Source: Epiperipatus broadwayi (lineage: Eukaryota; Onychophora; Udeonychophora; Euonychophora; Peripatidae). From it: DNA of 64,000 bases. The stretch covers positions 5,163,739-5,227,738 of the forward strand of contig JAQFVV010000042.1 of the NCBI GenBank assembly GCA_028023455.1, written 5' to 3'. The notes under the pieces are model-generated. The model did no database searches. It was not told where the DNA came from and saw only the letters and a list, made by a program, of their open reading frames with translations. Below are positions 15,178 to 26,690 of this stretch, piece by piece (position 1 is the stretch's first letter; each line of letters begins with the position of its first letter). Both the position numbers and the translations under genes were made by a program.

Positions 15178-16721
15178 TGTTTTACGTTATGCGTGCCTGG
15201 ATCATTGAAAAGTAAAATAAAGCATTTATAACAAATTTAGCAAAAGTCAAGCTTGTTAGTTAAATAATAGATCTTTAATTAATGACTTTAAAATAGGAAT
15301 AATGATTTAATGGCCTCCGCTATTCCCCTAAATTAATGAAACAAACTAACTAGACAATAACAACAGATTAATAGGTTTGCGGTCTAAATCTTTTCTTCCC
15401 AATTTTATTAAAAATTGTCAACTCGATCTTCTCGATAAAGTACGATAAAAAAAAAAGAATCTTTCGCAAAGCATTTCTAATTGCTTTGCGCTAAAAACAG
15501 TGTTTAAAAATTATTTAAAACGTATATAGTTAAATCAGATATACGTAAAGCTAATGGCGGACAAAAGAGGCGTTATCAAAGAGATCAAGTTGGCACACAA
15601 AAGAAACTGGCTCGTATTTAATTAACAAACATAAATAAAATTGGAAAGAGATTTTAAATGAACAAAAATTAACTATTAAACTTAACCGCAATGGAATACT
15701 AAATATTTACACTGGTTAGTAAGGAAGAATAGCGAAGGGAAAAAGGTTACATATAGATAGATGATCACACAATATATATATTTAAGACTAGTCTAAGAAA
15801 AATGGTTACATAACAAATACATATAATTCAATGAAGCAATTAAAAAATATATGAACAAAAGGTAGCATAAGAAATAGTTCAATAGAGGAGATACGATTAC
15901 CGTCCTTTTTCCTTGGTCATGTTCCCTACGGCGTTCGTGGCTTGATCCGACCGTCGAGATGTAGTTGTCCGGACAATGAAAATATGTAGTATGGTTTCAC
16001 GAAAAGTTCACCAGACACGGCACAGAGTTCAGATGACTATTGAGTGGATATTAAGGCATTTTGAATGGTATTCCGGAACCTCGGCGATAGGCAAAGCTAT
16101 TTATTTGCCTAGCCGAGCATAGTAGAATCTATCAAACTTATATGATTTTTAGCTTGAGCAGGTTCAAACTTCTTCATGATTTGTAGACAACAGTTGTAGA
16201 CTTTTGGGAATAAAATCACGAACAAAATCTGACAGAGTTCTCCTAAGAGAAATCTGAATGCACCTTGCAATAGCAAAATCTGAATCAATCTTGCAATAGC
16301 AAACTCTGAAAGAATCACCTTCACAAGGAAAATCAGAATCAACTCAATCCTTCAAAAGAAAAAAATCTGAATAATGTGAATTCTTCAAAAAGAAAAATCT
16401 GAATAATCAATCTGTTGTTCTCCCTTCTATTTATACCCTCTCTGTCAGCTACCTTCTATTGTTTGTATGATCTGAGATCTTGATAAGCCTCCCCATGCTC
16501 CTTTGTTTCAAAGCAACACTTTCTAAAAATAACTTTAACTTTTTTACTCTAACTTTCTTACTTCAAAGTTTGAATTCTCTTAATTAAAAAGAAAGAAAGA
16601 GAAGGCCATCTTTAATTACACTTGAATGGCTCACTAATTAAAACTATACATTCTTTTAGAAAATGTTGGCAGGCTTATCTCAAAATCAAATCATACTAAA
16701 TATTTTAACAAAATTTTAACA
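15178..16721 (-). mobile_element. candidate solo LTR (about 1.5 kb)
   Basis: The segment starts TG and ends CA, and an identical ATATA lies on each side (15173-15177 and 16722-16726), which would be a 5-bp target duplication. On the minus strand a good TATA box (GGTATAAATAG, near 16430) is followed by a stretch of short repeats, as in the R/U5 part of an LTR. A 9-bp perfect hairpin (15465-15473 with 15482-15490) lies near the other end. No internal gag/pol sequence adjoins it. The ATATA match is weak evidence in so AT-rich a region, so the borders are tentative. Confidence 0.45.
16205..16410. repeat. short degenerate tandem repeats (~30-40 bp)
   Basis: Five to six units share the core AAAATCTGAAT with CTTGCAATAGC or CTTCAAAAGAAA words. 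They lie just downstream, on the minus strand, of the TATA box of the candidate LTR and explain the 77-codon open frame there. I do not regard that frame as a gene. Confidence 0.6.
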
Positions 16722-16726
16722 ATATA

Positions 16727-18100
16727 TTATTACTTTTTTATAGTAGAATAAGCATTTTATTTCAGCAGAATTTTGCATTAACTCATATATATATATACGC
16801 TAGATGTATATATATATATGTTTGACTAATAGGTTAAGCAATTTTTCTTAATAGAATGAAATTTATTTAAAACAAAATATTTAAATGTAATACACGTTTA
16901 ATAAGCATAATTATTTTTAACTCTAATGCAAAACCCTGCTGATATTGGACTATAAACTTAATTTAGGTCTACAATATTAATCAAGTTTATAGGAAGATGT
17001 GAAGCATGGATTGGACTTCAGATCCATTGCTTCAGTATGATGGTCAGGAAATATAACTGATTAGCATAATCAATGTTAATATAATATAATACAACTAAAT
17101 AAAGCTTGGTATACATATAAGTTGATTCTTATAAAGGGATTGGTCTTGGATTATTATCATCAAATAGGGAGTTCAGTATAATATCGTAGTGATGTCTATT
17201 TAAATTTCAGTTTTCAATACATCAACTATGCTTTTTATTCAAAAATGATTCAATTATTCTAAATATAAAGATAATTCTTGTGACTTTGGCATCAATAAAT
17301 GCTGTAATTTTTCTTAAAATTTATTTATAAATGTCTTAGATACCATAAAAAATGATATTTTTATTTCTATATGCAAATAAAGTGTTGGTTAAATGCAATA
17401 AATATGTAAGTAGTTCTTAGGTTATTTCAATAACGATAGTATGCACAACAAAAGGCTAACATATAAAACTGATTTAAATGTGTAAATTTGACTATTATTT
17501 TTTTTCAATCATTAATGTGATTTTAAGTAATATAAAAATAAATACGTTTGCAAAACATCTTTAATGTTTATCATAATTACGCAAATATATACATTTAATG
17601 GCTTTAGATTAAAAACCATTGATGTTATATCTCCATTAGACCTTGCAAATAACTAAAAGTTTTTTAAATCAATGGAATCCATAATGCTATACTTAATTAA
17701 ACTCAATAAACATAATCCATGTTCCTACACTATATATAACCCATATTCGCAAATAATAAAAATCATGTATAATAATGTATCTATTTGTTCCATGGACCAT
17801 AGTTATACTGCACTGAGAAAATTCAACATCCTCATGAAACATTTCAAAACAGATCAAATAATAAAATATTCACTAGATCAATAAAAAATACCACCATCTT
17901 TAATTCTTTTAAAACATAAATTAAATCTTAACCGTCAATATAATCAATCCTTAATAATCTAATAAATTTCTTTCAAAAATATTAAAAGATAGTTTTAGTA
18001 TGTGTCAAAAAAGTGAGTTTTCAGTTTTTATTATAACTTCTATAATAATTAAAATTTTGATTGTTTATCTTATTAAATAAATAAATATTACATTACTTAC
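16727..18100. other. AT-rich sequence, probably WTAP intron 3 side
   Basis: No exon or repeat family is recognised. If WTAP continues leftwards this is the intron following the exon at 18101-18168, whose donor GTAAGT is at the upper edge of this stretch on the minus strand. Confidence 0.4.
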
Positions 18101-18168
18101 TTTGCTCTCCATGAGCTTGTTTTCGTTTTGCTTCTAAACTATCAATGTAAGCTTCTTGATCTAACCAT
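18101..18168 (-). CDS. WTAP: WTAP-like protein, internal exon (68 bp)
   Basis: On the minus strand a run of Ts ends in AG immediately before the exon, and the exon is followed by GTAAGT, an ideal donor. Joined to the exon at 25598-25653 it reads on without a stop: the split codon gives R, followed by WLDQEAYIDSLEAKRKQAHG. This matches the WTAP/fl(2)d N-terminal coiled-coil motif RW...EAY(V/I)..LE.K. WTAP is a nuclear-speckle protein that anchors the METTL3-METTL14 m6A writer and, in insects, acts in splicing with Sxl and Virilizer; that role is family knowledge. The exon enters after two bases of a codon and leaves one base over, so a further exon must follow at lower coordinates. I did not find it. 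Confidence 0.85.
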
Positions 18169-18453
18169 CTAAAAAAAAAAAAAAGTGGAGGGGTGATCTT
18201 TAAAAGTATTCATTTCAAAAAGAGGTATTCTATTAACAGGGAATTTATTTTTAATATATAGTTTTCAGCATCATACAAAATAAACATATTTTACTTTATT
18301 GCTGCTCCCTTTTTGGAATGGTAAAATTGTTTTTTGTTTTTTTCAAGATTTCCATTTTATAAGCCCCTCCCCTCTTCTTTAAATAGAATAATAATACCAT
18401 CCATTTTCTCCATTCATTCTTATTTATATCACTTGTTATTAAATCTATTATTA

Positions 18454-18937
18454 GAAGGGATTTGAACTCAGACTTTCAAGCTCCATACAGCTATCCACTC
18501 CATCTTTTACAACCAATATACATGACCACATAAAGTGAAAAACATAAATGATTTCTAATATACATATTTTGTGCTGAACCAGCACTTATCAGTTAGTCCA
18601 GATCATCACCTCCCACAGTACATATAATCAGGGCTTAGTTTATATTAAGATAGCAAATGTTCAAACATTAATGGACAGGCTTTTTCCATATCATTGAAAA
18701 TCTGATGATGAAACGAGAACACTCAAATTTGAAGATTTGCTATCTTATAATAAACTGAGCACTGATTATAAATATGTGTGGGATATGATGATCTGGACCA
18801 ACTAATGACAACACAAAATACAATATACATATATTAGAGATCATTTAGGTTTTTCACATTATGTGGTCATGTGTATCTTTGAATAAGATGGAGTGGATAG
18901 CTGTAGGGAGTTTGAAAATCTGAGTTCAAATTCCTTC
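18454..18937. mobile_element. TA-flanked foldback MITE (484 bp)
   Basis: Two long inverted arms (about 18454-18664 and 18727-18937) face each other across a ~60-bp loop. The outer ends read GAAGGGATTTGAACTCAGA against GAAGGAATTTGAACTCAGA, with similarity continuing through most of each arm. TA flanks both ends (18452-18453 and 18938-18939), as in Tc1/mariner-type insertions. There is no coding capacity. The end on the opposite strand contains GAGTTCAAATCCC, close to a tRNA B box, so an inverted pair of tRNA-derived SINEs is an alternative explanation. Confidence 0.7.
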
Positions 18938-21404
18938 TAATTACATTAAGTTCAGTATAGTCAATATACTTGTATTTAAAAAAAATTATTATTGACTATT
19001 TTGTGTAATATAATTTTTTTGTTTTATTTCGTTTATAAAAATTAGACGACTTTTTAATATTCATTATTTTATACACAAATGGAATCAAGCAAGAAGAAAA
19101 TAAACATACTGCCCTTGGCTACTATTGCAAATCCAAAAAGAAAAAAAAATCACACATTTTCAAGTTATTTAGTTTTCTTTATAATATAAAAGCTGTCCTG
19201 TTATTAAAATTAATATAATTCAGTTTACAAATTTAACTACATATTAAATAATAATATACAGGGACTGAACAAAATAAATGGTATATCTATCATATTAACT
19301 CCCTCTATTTTTAACATTTAAAAATATCATTTATAATTGTTAATGCATATAGAACCATAATGTTTTTTTTTCTTAGTCTATAAACAGAATTTGATAGAGA
19401 GTTGATGTCAATATTATAGGTTTATGAAAAAAAATATAAGCTCTAAATTCAAAAGAGGCCACTTGTTGTTTGAAAACAAATGAATTGTTTATGATTATGA
19501 CTATAATTCATAAAAAAAGGGAAAAGAAATTTTTTAGATAAACTACCATCGAAAATCAATGCTTATTAAAAAAGATCTATTGACATTTTGAAGAATTAGA
19601 GCTAAAAATCATAACACAGCAGAAAAAAAATTAATACTCATTAAACACATTAATAATTAGCAAAATAATTTTCACAAACTGTCATCTCAAAGCAACAGTT
19701 TCAGCATCAATCAATGTTAAATGGAGAAACATTAGTATCAGCAAAAATGTTGGATAGTGGATAACTAGAAACACATTTTAGCTGGACAAATCATTACTTA
19801 TACTTTTCCCAAACAGTGAAAAAAGTTTATTTAACAATCAAAAAAAGAACTACCAACCACTTTCCTAACTAAGAAACAGAATGTTGAACTGTTATATTTG
19901 GGTTACCACATCAAGATATTTTCTTAATCCAATCACAAACAATTAAACAATTAGGAGAATCAAATTAATTCCATGATGCAAATATGTTACTAGACAATTG
20001 TTTAAATGTTATATAATTCCACCTCATGTAGAATAGTTATATCTCATTAATATGTTTTATCTTCTGACACATTTCAAGATTTGTATAACTTTCTTCATTT
20101 TCTTTCATTCAATGATCAAACATGAAACAGTTTTCGTCTCACAATGATTTTAATAATAATCTCCTTTCAAATAATCAAACAGTATATATGTATATTTCTT
20201 AATGATTTAGCTGTCAGATGTAGTACTGAAAAAATATTCTCTGATGATTAAAAAAATCAATATTACAGCTTGGTACATTATTTTATATATAACCGATTAT
20301 AGCTGCTGATAAGGGAATAAAATATAAAAATAAAATCAAGATAAAGATATGTTATCTAGTGAAATTATCACGAGTGAATGGCAAATATTAATGAGAGTAT
20401 GTTTTACTATGCCGTTACAATATCTATGACATTGCAATTAATCAATAAAATTACATAGGTAGCAGCTATGCACTCAAGCTTTAAAGAGATCCATAATTCC
20501 TTGATTACATTAATAAAAAATACCAGCTTATCAATCCCTTAAATATTATTTTTTCTTTTCCCATTGCCTATGACTGGAAATAGCTTGGGAGAAAATAAGA
20601 CTAATATACTAAAATATATAGTTTAATAAATTAATAATAAAACATAAATTCATTAAGATATAATTCATCACCAATCACACATTCATTATTGATATAATTA
20701 TTTAGAAAATATATAATTATTGTATTAAAATAACAGTAATAGCAATTGCTACATTTCTGATTAAATAAATAATTCTAAAAAGATTAATACAAAATCATAA
20801 GGTCTTTTAATTAAATATATTCATCTTTTTTTATTTATAGTGCTTTTGTTTTTATTTTAGAAATCTAAAAACTAGAAGCAAAAATATTTGAAATTTGCTT
20901 AAAATATTTTTTAAAAACAGTAAACTTGTAAAACACTTTCAACCACATATTAAAAGTTTAAAGAAGACTGTTAAAAAGAACCATTAATAAAATAACTTTT
21001 TTTAAGAACAAATTATTGATTTACTCTGTAATTTGCAGAAGAGGAAATACTAAAATTGTAAAGTTAAATATTATCAGGACAAATTTAGCAGAATTCTTTC
21101 AATGTTATGGTTTCAATATAAAGATCCAGAATGTAGCAATAGCTTATGTGCTCTGCAACTTTCTGGTTTCTCTGTAAATTAAATTTTGTTCAGTATTTTT
21201 CATATGTTTTTTTTTAAAAAATATTTCTTTTCTATAAATATTTCACTATAGCTGTTTTTATTTTTCAACTTCCTTAATTTTTTTATAATTTGTTTTTATT
21301 TTTTAAAGAAAAAAATTGCCGTTTACATATATATATATTTATAATAAAAGAGAATATTTATTTTATTTTATAAGATTGTTGTTACATTATTTACAAGCAA
21401 TGAA

Positions 21405-22170
21405 TTATTGATATGATGGGTTTACATTAATTGAGTATTTTTTATTATTGGAATTGATTTTGTAATGTTGACCATATAGGTTTGGTTCAGATGGAAACCA
21501 AGTTTCAGCAAAGATGTCTGGGGGAGACAGTGTTCTATCCCTCTTTTTGTGAGTTTCACTAAAAATATATCTTGATTGTTGCTTAATTGAAGATGAGAGG
21601 GCATCTAATAGACCACATTGTATAAAGTAAAAAAGTATCCTTTTGTTATGCTTAGCATTTGCTGTTTTACTGTCTTTGGTTATAGATTTAGAATAGGTGT
21701 TGGGTGGTTTCTTCATCACTTAGGCCTAGCTGGCATATGGGATTAATTTTGGAAATTCCTCTCCTGTATGATAGAAAGAAGTTTGTGGGGAAGGCTTAGA
21801 GGTTAATTTTTAGGATGAAATCAAGATATTTGGGCTCCAAATGCCATAATCTGAATTTTTTAATAATGAGTTTGTTAGTCATATTTAGTGCAGTGGGAAT
21901 TGGAAGACTTGTATTATGTGAGAGATTGTGTGCTTCCCAGTAGTTAATCTTTTCCTAGAAGATTATGTCATCTATCTTTGAGTGTTTCATTGTGATATAT
22001 TAGGCCAGGAATCCATTCCTTGTTTTGAAGTGGTGGGCGATATGTAGGCAGGATTTTAATAAAATTGGCAAAGTATGGGTACATTAAGATCAATTTGTGT
22101 ATGGTGTTATATACTTTATGATAGTAGTAGGTATTAATAGAGTGCAATGATAAGCAGTTATTTTTCGCAT
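21405..22170 (-). pseudogene. non-LTR retrotransposon (LINE) 3' remnant
   Basis: Minus-strand frames, joined across frameshifts and stops, read as the C-terminal end of a LINE ORF2. The order is a stretch with INYWEAHNLS and FRLWHLEPKYLDFIL, then a metal-knuckle-like motif ICQLGLSDEETTQHLF (the C..C....ET..H form, with the second C replaced). Further down the frame 21405-21719 carries the closing part. The reverse transcriptase core is missing, so this is a truncated, inactive copy inside the WTAP intron. The LINE clade is not clear. Confidence 0.6.
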
Positions 22171-22241
22171 GATTTTGTAGTTTTTCGGCTAATTGCAGAT
22201 ATATTATTATTCCAGATCATTACCTTTTTAACCTAAAAGAA

Positions 22242-22300
22242 AAACGAATTGTTTAAATGTATTTTTTTTAAATAAAAACACATTTAAACAATTTGTTTTT
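22242..22300. repeat. AT-rich hairpin
   Basis: AACGAATTGTTTAAATGT (from about 22243) pairs with ACATTTAAACAATTTGTT (22280-22297) around a ~20-base loop, with one or two mismatches. It could be a remnant of a small inverted-repeat element; the function is unknown. Confidence 0.5.
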
Positions 22301-23005
22301 TTTTTTTTTTTCAAGTTATAATCATTCACTATATTAATTAAAAAAATATTTAGCAAATATAATTTTTTTTAAATTTATCAATCTATTGATCTTTCTTAAT
22401 CAGAATTTTTTTATCTTTTTTTTTTTTTGGAAATTATATATATACACACACACACTCATAAAGAGTGTCATTATATATATATGCATTTATAATAATATCA
22501 AATATAAATTTTTTTAACTCTTCTTTCTAAAATCTCATTCTCTTTATAGTGCAATGAATATTCTTATAAACAGTCATTCAAACCACAATATTCCTTTCAT
22601 GTTGCTTCATTAATTTTTTAAAATTTGTTATAAAATCTTGGAAAATTTCTCTATGAAATTTTCATCCAAATATCTTAAAAGATTTTTCTAATCACTAAAA
22701 CTTTTCAAATTTAACTTGATTTTTTTTTTATCCATTACAAGTCTGTCTTATTACAAACTTTATTTGATTAATTGTCAAATTATTATAAAAAATACATAGC
22801 TTTTTTTTTTTATTGCTTGATGTTTATTTTTCATGCAATGAGTACTATCTATATATCTGCTTTTTTCTCCTCCTATACAAATTCCAAACTTTATATATTT
22901 ATTATTATTATTATTTTAAAATTATTAAAAAATAATTTATCCTTTCTTATTTGGCGATGAGGTTTTCCCCCCTTAATACTATTTTTTATTTTATTTTAAA
23001 AAAAC

Positions 23006-23042
23006 GGTAAAAGCCTGAAATCCGGGCTTGGCCGCTTGGGGC
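23006..23042 (+). repeat. Merlin left terminal inverted repeat
   Basis: It matches the inverted right end perfectly for 22 bases, then imperfectly for about 15 more, including a shared CGCTTGG word. The target duplication lies directly to its left. Confidence 0.9.
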
Positions 23043-23860
23043 ATTGTTTACGTGTCAAAACACATAAAAATGCCGTTTCGGCGGCCGCGGCCTTACAGGC
23101 TAATACAACATTTACGTATTGTATTAACCCATTGAGCTAGGCCGCTTTACATGACATCGCACAAAAATATTACGGCCTGTTTTGTGCTTCGAAGCTATTT
23201 ACGCGTATTCGTTCTTTTCATAGCTGATTACCGTATCGCTTGAGGGTGTTTAAATTTCAAGGCGGTACGACTTTTTCAAATCTCCGTAATAGAGTAATGT
23301 CATTTCGATTTAAAAAATGTTGTTAATTATTAAGAATTGTCATATGGTCCCCACCCTTCCCGAAAAAAGGGTTAATATGTAAAGAAATTGGCAAAGTGTA
23401 TATTCGAACAGGCTTCGACAAAGCTCACGCGCTAAGTCACGTTTCAGCGCAGTGGGGGAAATATTCGAGATCACTAAAAGATCTGAGACGAACGTGCAAT
23501 TTTGAAACTTTTCTTCAGATAAATTGCCGAGTACGGAAAGTGTGTGAGATTATGGTTTTTTTTTTTTATTTATTTTGTCAGGCACATGTAATGTCCACTT
23601 TTTATTACAGCAATAAAATCGAATAAATAATTTTAAAAAGTCCAAAGTTTGTGTCCTTTTTTTTTTTGTTGTTTTTTATTTCATTCGAAATTGACAAGTA
23701 TTTGGATTCATTTTTTTGCAGCGGGGTTTAAATAAATGACGACTTTGGTTGACTTTTTGTTAAGAATAACAAATTACAAAATACACCCCACCCCCAAAAG
23801 CAGTTTATTGTAGAAGGCTAAAAAAAAAAGGTAATTCGAACGAAATAGAAATCAAAGTAA

Positions 23861-24265
23861 AAAGTGAGAAAAAGTTGTCGTGAGAGTGGCGAATGTTTTG
23901 TGCACTGTGTTTCATCCCGCTCTGCGGCTACACTCTTGCAATCCATCAAAGACAATATCAAGATAGGATCGACAATCTTTTCCGATTGCTGGAGGGGTTA
24001 CAAAACTACAGAACTGAAGGCCGCTGGATTCCAACACCTAACAGTCAACCACCGATACCACTTTGTGGATCCTACCACAGGCGTTCACACATAGAATATT
24101 GAGCGTCTTTGGGGTCTTTTGAAAAAAGAAAACAAAAAGAAAAGAGGAACTGACAGAAAGTTGTTGGATAACTACTTGTCAGAGTTTATATGGAGAAGAA
24201 TGCACAAGGATGAAGATCTATTTCTATCCATCCTATCTGAGATGGCTGTTGCAAATAAACAGTAG
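23861..24265 (+). pseudogene. Merlin (ISXO2-like DDE) transposase, C-terminal part, broken
   Basis: The frame reads through the second half of the DDE fold. The motif FSDCWRGY carries the second catalytic Asp; next come the conserved VNHRYHFVDP and VHT; NIERLW then carries the catalytic Glu, followed by LLKKENK, the rGt segment and YLSEFIWRRM. An in-frame TAG (24092-24094) separates VHT from NIE. A stop at 23858-23860 closes the frame upstream, and the region with the first Asp is not recognisable. It is therefore a truncated, nonsense-bearing copy. No ATG fits a family start. Confidence 0.85.
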
Positions 24266-25103
24266 ACAGTGTTTTTTTTTTAATTAAATAGATTACATAA
24301 ATAAATAAAAATTATTTTCAAAAAAATACAAAGTTTGTGTATTTTTTTTTTGTAAAGTAATTATAAATTGACACAAACCATATTTTGATTCGCTTTGTAT
24401 TTTTGTTAATAATAATGACAAAGTAAAAAAGTTTACTTTAGAAAGGATGGGGAAAAATAAATTTTATGCGAAAGTAGTGGTGTAATTTTGATTGAATATT
24501 AATAAAAACAATTACGACAACTAAAAAGTAAATAATTGGAAACAAGTTCAAAAGTTGATTATCTTTTTTTAGCGCTGTTAAAATAATTTACTATTTGTGT
24601 TTAGTTTTTATTAATATAATAACGATACAAAATCACCCACCCCCACAAAAAACAGCTGTTTATTGTAGTAGACAAAAAAAAAAGAAAAAGAAAGGCTAAT
24701 TCAAACATAATTAAAAACAAGTTGTTTTAAAAAAAAGTAAAAAGGGAAAAATAATAGTCAAGACAAAAAAAAAAATTAGAATTAAGTCTAAACAATTCGC
24801 AAGTAATTGTATTCTATTTTTTTTCGGCGGTGGGATTAAAAGAAATATTTTGACGTGGTAAAACGGTTCAAAGTTTTAAAATAATAAAAACAAAAAAAAT
24901 TACATTACAAAAATTTGTTGAAAAATTTGGATAAAAAAAAAAAAGGAAAATGAATATAAAAATTTATTTAATAATAAATAAATCATGTTATAAATGAAAT
25001 AAAATTGTTTTAATCAATAAATAATAAATCATGTTGTATTAAAATTAAAAAAAAAATTGCGGCCCGGTAACTTTATATTTCATTGATTTTGTCTAGCATC
25101 AAC

Positions 25104-25140
25104 GCTCCAAGCGACTTTGCCCGGATTTCAGGCTTTTACC
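25104..25140 (-). repeat. Merlin right terminal inverted repeat
   Basis: This is the inverted partner of the left end. It ends ...GGCTTTTACC directly before the second AAAAAAAC copy. Confidence 0.9.
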
Positions 25141-25597
25141 AAAAAAACTTTTTTCCTTACATGTCTATATTGAAGGATTATTACTTTTAAATAAAGTAGG
25201 CGAGAGTAAATAAATCTTTTTTCATTTGCTACATGAGTTAAATTAGAATGAGAATTTGTTATACTTAGTTTTGATAACAAACCATAATATTTTTGTCTGA
25301 TAAATTATATACTAAATACTATTTTAACTAATTCTGCCTGCAATACTGTTAAACCAATGCTCCATTTTATTACTATAACTAAAGTTGCTAGTAAAAGTTT
25401 GTTTGTTATCAATGAGACAGTGCTTTTATGGGGTTTAGTAAATCTTATATTAAATGTAATAAATCAATTATAAATATAAATTTTCATCTTGAAGATTTTA
25501 GTTTATGTACCAGTAGATTTAATAATAGTAATGCTTTAGTATGTAAATGTCAGAAATTAATATATCTTATTGATGGGAATAAAAAAAAAAAAGATAC

Positions 25598-25653
25598 CTT
25601 GTAATTATTTCCTCTTTTGATAATTGATTAAGTTCATCCCTGTTAAGTCGAAT
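25598..25653 (-). CDS. WTAP: WTAP-like protein, N-terminal exon (56 bp)
   Basis: On the minus strand ATCATAG precedes the exon and AAG|GTATCT follows it. The 56 bases read IRLNRDELNQLSKEEIIT plus two bases that complete an Arg codon with the exon at 18168. The joined peptide aligns gap-free to the start of the WTAP conserved region: RL at the same place, a hydrophobic/acidic helix, then the RW and EAY motifs. I recognise the family from remembered WTAP/fl(2)d sequence. The conservation and both splice sites make a chance match unlikely. Confidence 0.85.
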
Positions 25654-26031
25654 CTATGATATAAAATAAAATAAAAAAAACTATTTTTAAAAAATATATT
25701 ATATCTACATGAATATAATTAAATTATTGACATATTGATTATTAAACACAAAAATTATATGAAATAGCAATACAATTTAAATTGAAACAAAAAAAAAATT
25801 ATTCCAATAAGTAAACAAATTTTTCCTAATAAAAATTTATCAGATAATCAAATATTATATTTAATACCTAATTAAAAAATAATTTGATTTAAGAATTATA
25901 AATATATCTTTCTAATAGCAGAACTTTGATCAGTAATCCATAAACAATAAATATCAGAACCTACATAAAGTATAGTAATAAATATGACCACATTTTACTG
26001 AAAATAAAGTTTGTTGACTGCTCAAGCTTAC
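25654..26031 (-). other. putative WTAP intron 1 (378 bp)
   Basis: It runs from donor GTAAGC (26031 downwards) to acceptor CATAG (25654-25655). It is AT-rich with no other feature, and its upper border depends on the tentative first exon. Confidence 0.45.
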
Positions 26032-26073
26032 AGAATTGTCTCTGGTGTCGGGTAATATTTTGTTTTGGAACAT
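26032..26073 (-). CDS. WTAP: candidate first coding exon of WTAP (14 codons)
   Basis: The reading starts at ATG in a GGACATGT context (G at -3), runs MFQNKILPDTRDNS and meets donor GTAAGC exactly at a codon border. That phase lets it join directly to the exon beginning IRLN. The length suits the short, variable leader before the conserved WTAP segment. No homology supports these 14 residues and the frame stays open upstream of the ATG, so the start is only the best available choice. A second donor-like site (AAG|GTATGT near 26147) could end a 5' untranslated exon. Confidence 0.45.
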
Positions 26074-26690
26074 GTCCAAGAAAATTGGACGTAAGAAATC
26101 AAAGAGTAACAATAAAAGTAGAGAATTAAAAAAAAAAAAAATACATACCTTTGAGTTTTTATATGATAAAAACAGAAAATCTATTTAGTTGAAGACTGGG
26201 CTTGTAATTATATTAATTGTTAAATGGGATGTTGTTAAATAAAGATTATTACTAGCTATGAGATATAAAAATTGAGAAAAATGGAAATGATGGAGCTCAA
26301 AAAAAAAAAAAAGGCAAATAAGCATTAAAAAAAAAAAAGGCATTATTTTGTAATAACTTAATATTAATGGAGATGAGAACAACACATACAAAAAATATAA
26401 AAGGCAAAAAATAAAATATCCTAAAGTAAACAAAAGAATACAATTTTGAAAAGTAAAAGAAGCATAGTGACAATAACTAAAGAGTCTGTCAAGAAACATA
26501 ACATAAAGCAAAATAACAACTGATAAAACTAAATGACCAGGTTCCACAACTTTAGAAATTATTTTATGAAAAAGAATTGTTGGTGTTGGTATAAAAATAT
26601 TATTGAGAAAATTGTAAAAATAGAAAAAAAAAAAGCTTCAATAATAAAAATCCAGAAAACATAAAATATAAAGAGAAAAAAAGGGCAATA
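26074..26690. other. AT-rich region upstream of WTAP
   Basis: This should hold the 5' UTR, and perhaps the promoter, of WTAP if the first exon is right. I see no clear TATA box or CpG-rich promoter. The 120-codon minus-strand open frame at 26185-26547 is a low-complexity, purine-strand artefact and is not called. Confidence 0.35.

Larger units (their letters stand above)
23006..25140 (+). mobile_element. Merlin-class DNA transposon (2135 bp) with TIRs and 8-bp TSD
   Basis: The ends are inverted copies: 22 bases match perfectly from the tips (GGTAAAAGCCTGAAATCCGG onward) and similarity continues to about 37 bases. Flanking direct repeats AAAAAAAC (22998-23005 and 25141-25148) give an 8-bp target duplication, the length known for Merlin. 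Inside, the + strand carries the C-terminal part of an ISXO2/IS1016-like DDE transposase (23861-24265). The terminal parts are distinctly richer in GC and CpG than the surroundings. The element sits in the WTAP intron, antisense to the gene. It has no intact transposase, so it can no longer move on its own. Confidence 0.9.
18169..25597 (-). other. WTAP intron (about 7.4 kb) carrying transposons
   Basis: This intron is defined by donor GTATCT (minus strand, 25597 downwards) and acceptor TTTTTTAG (18169-18170). Inside are a TA-flanked foldback element, a LINE 3' remnant and an intact-ended Merlin transposon. The stretches 18950-21400 and 22300-22990 are AT-rich and hold nothing I can name. Confidence 0.75.

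Noticed and set aside
26120-26150. Donor-like AAG|GTATGT upstream of the candidate first WTAP exon
   Set aside because: No acceptor fits before the candidate ATG, so I could not build a consistent exon; kept only as a possible 5' UTR splice site.
26185-26547. 120-codon minus-strand open frame
   Set aside because: Low-complexity, Leu/Phe/Tyr-rich translation of A-rich DNA, with homopolymer runs and no domain.
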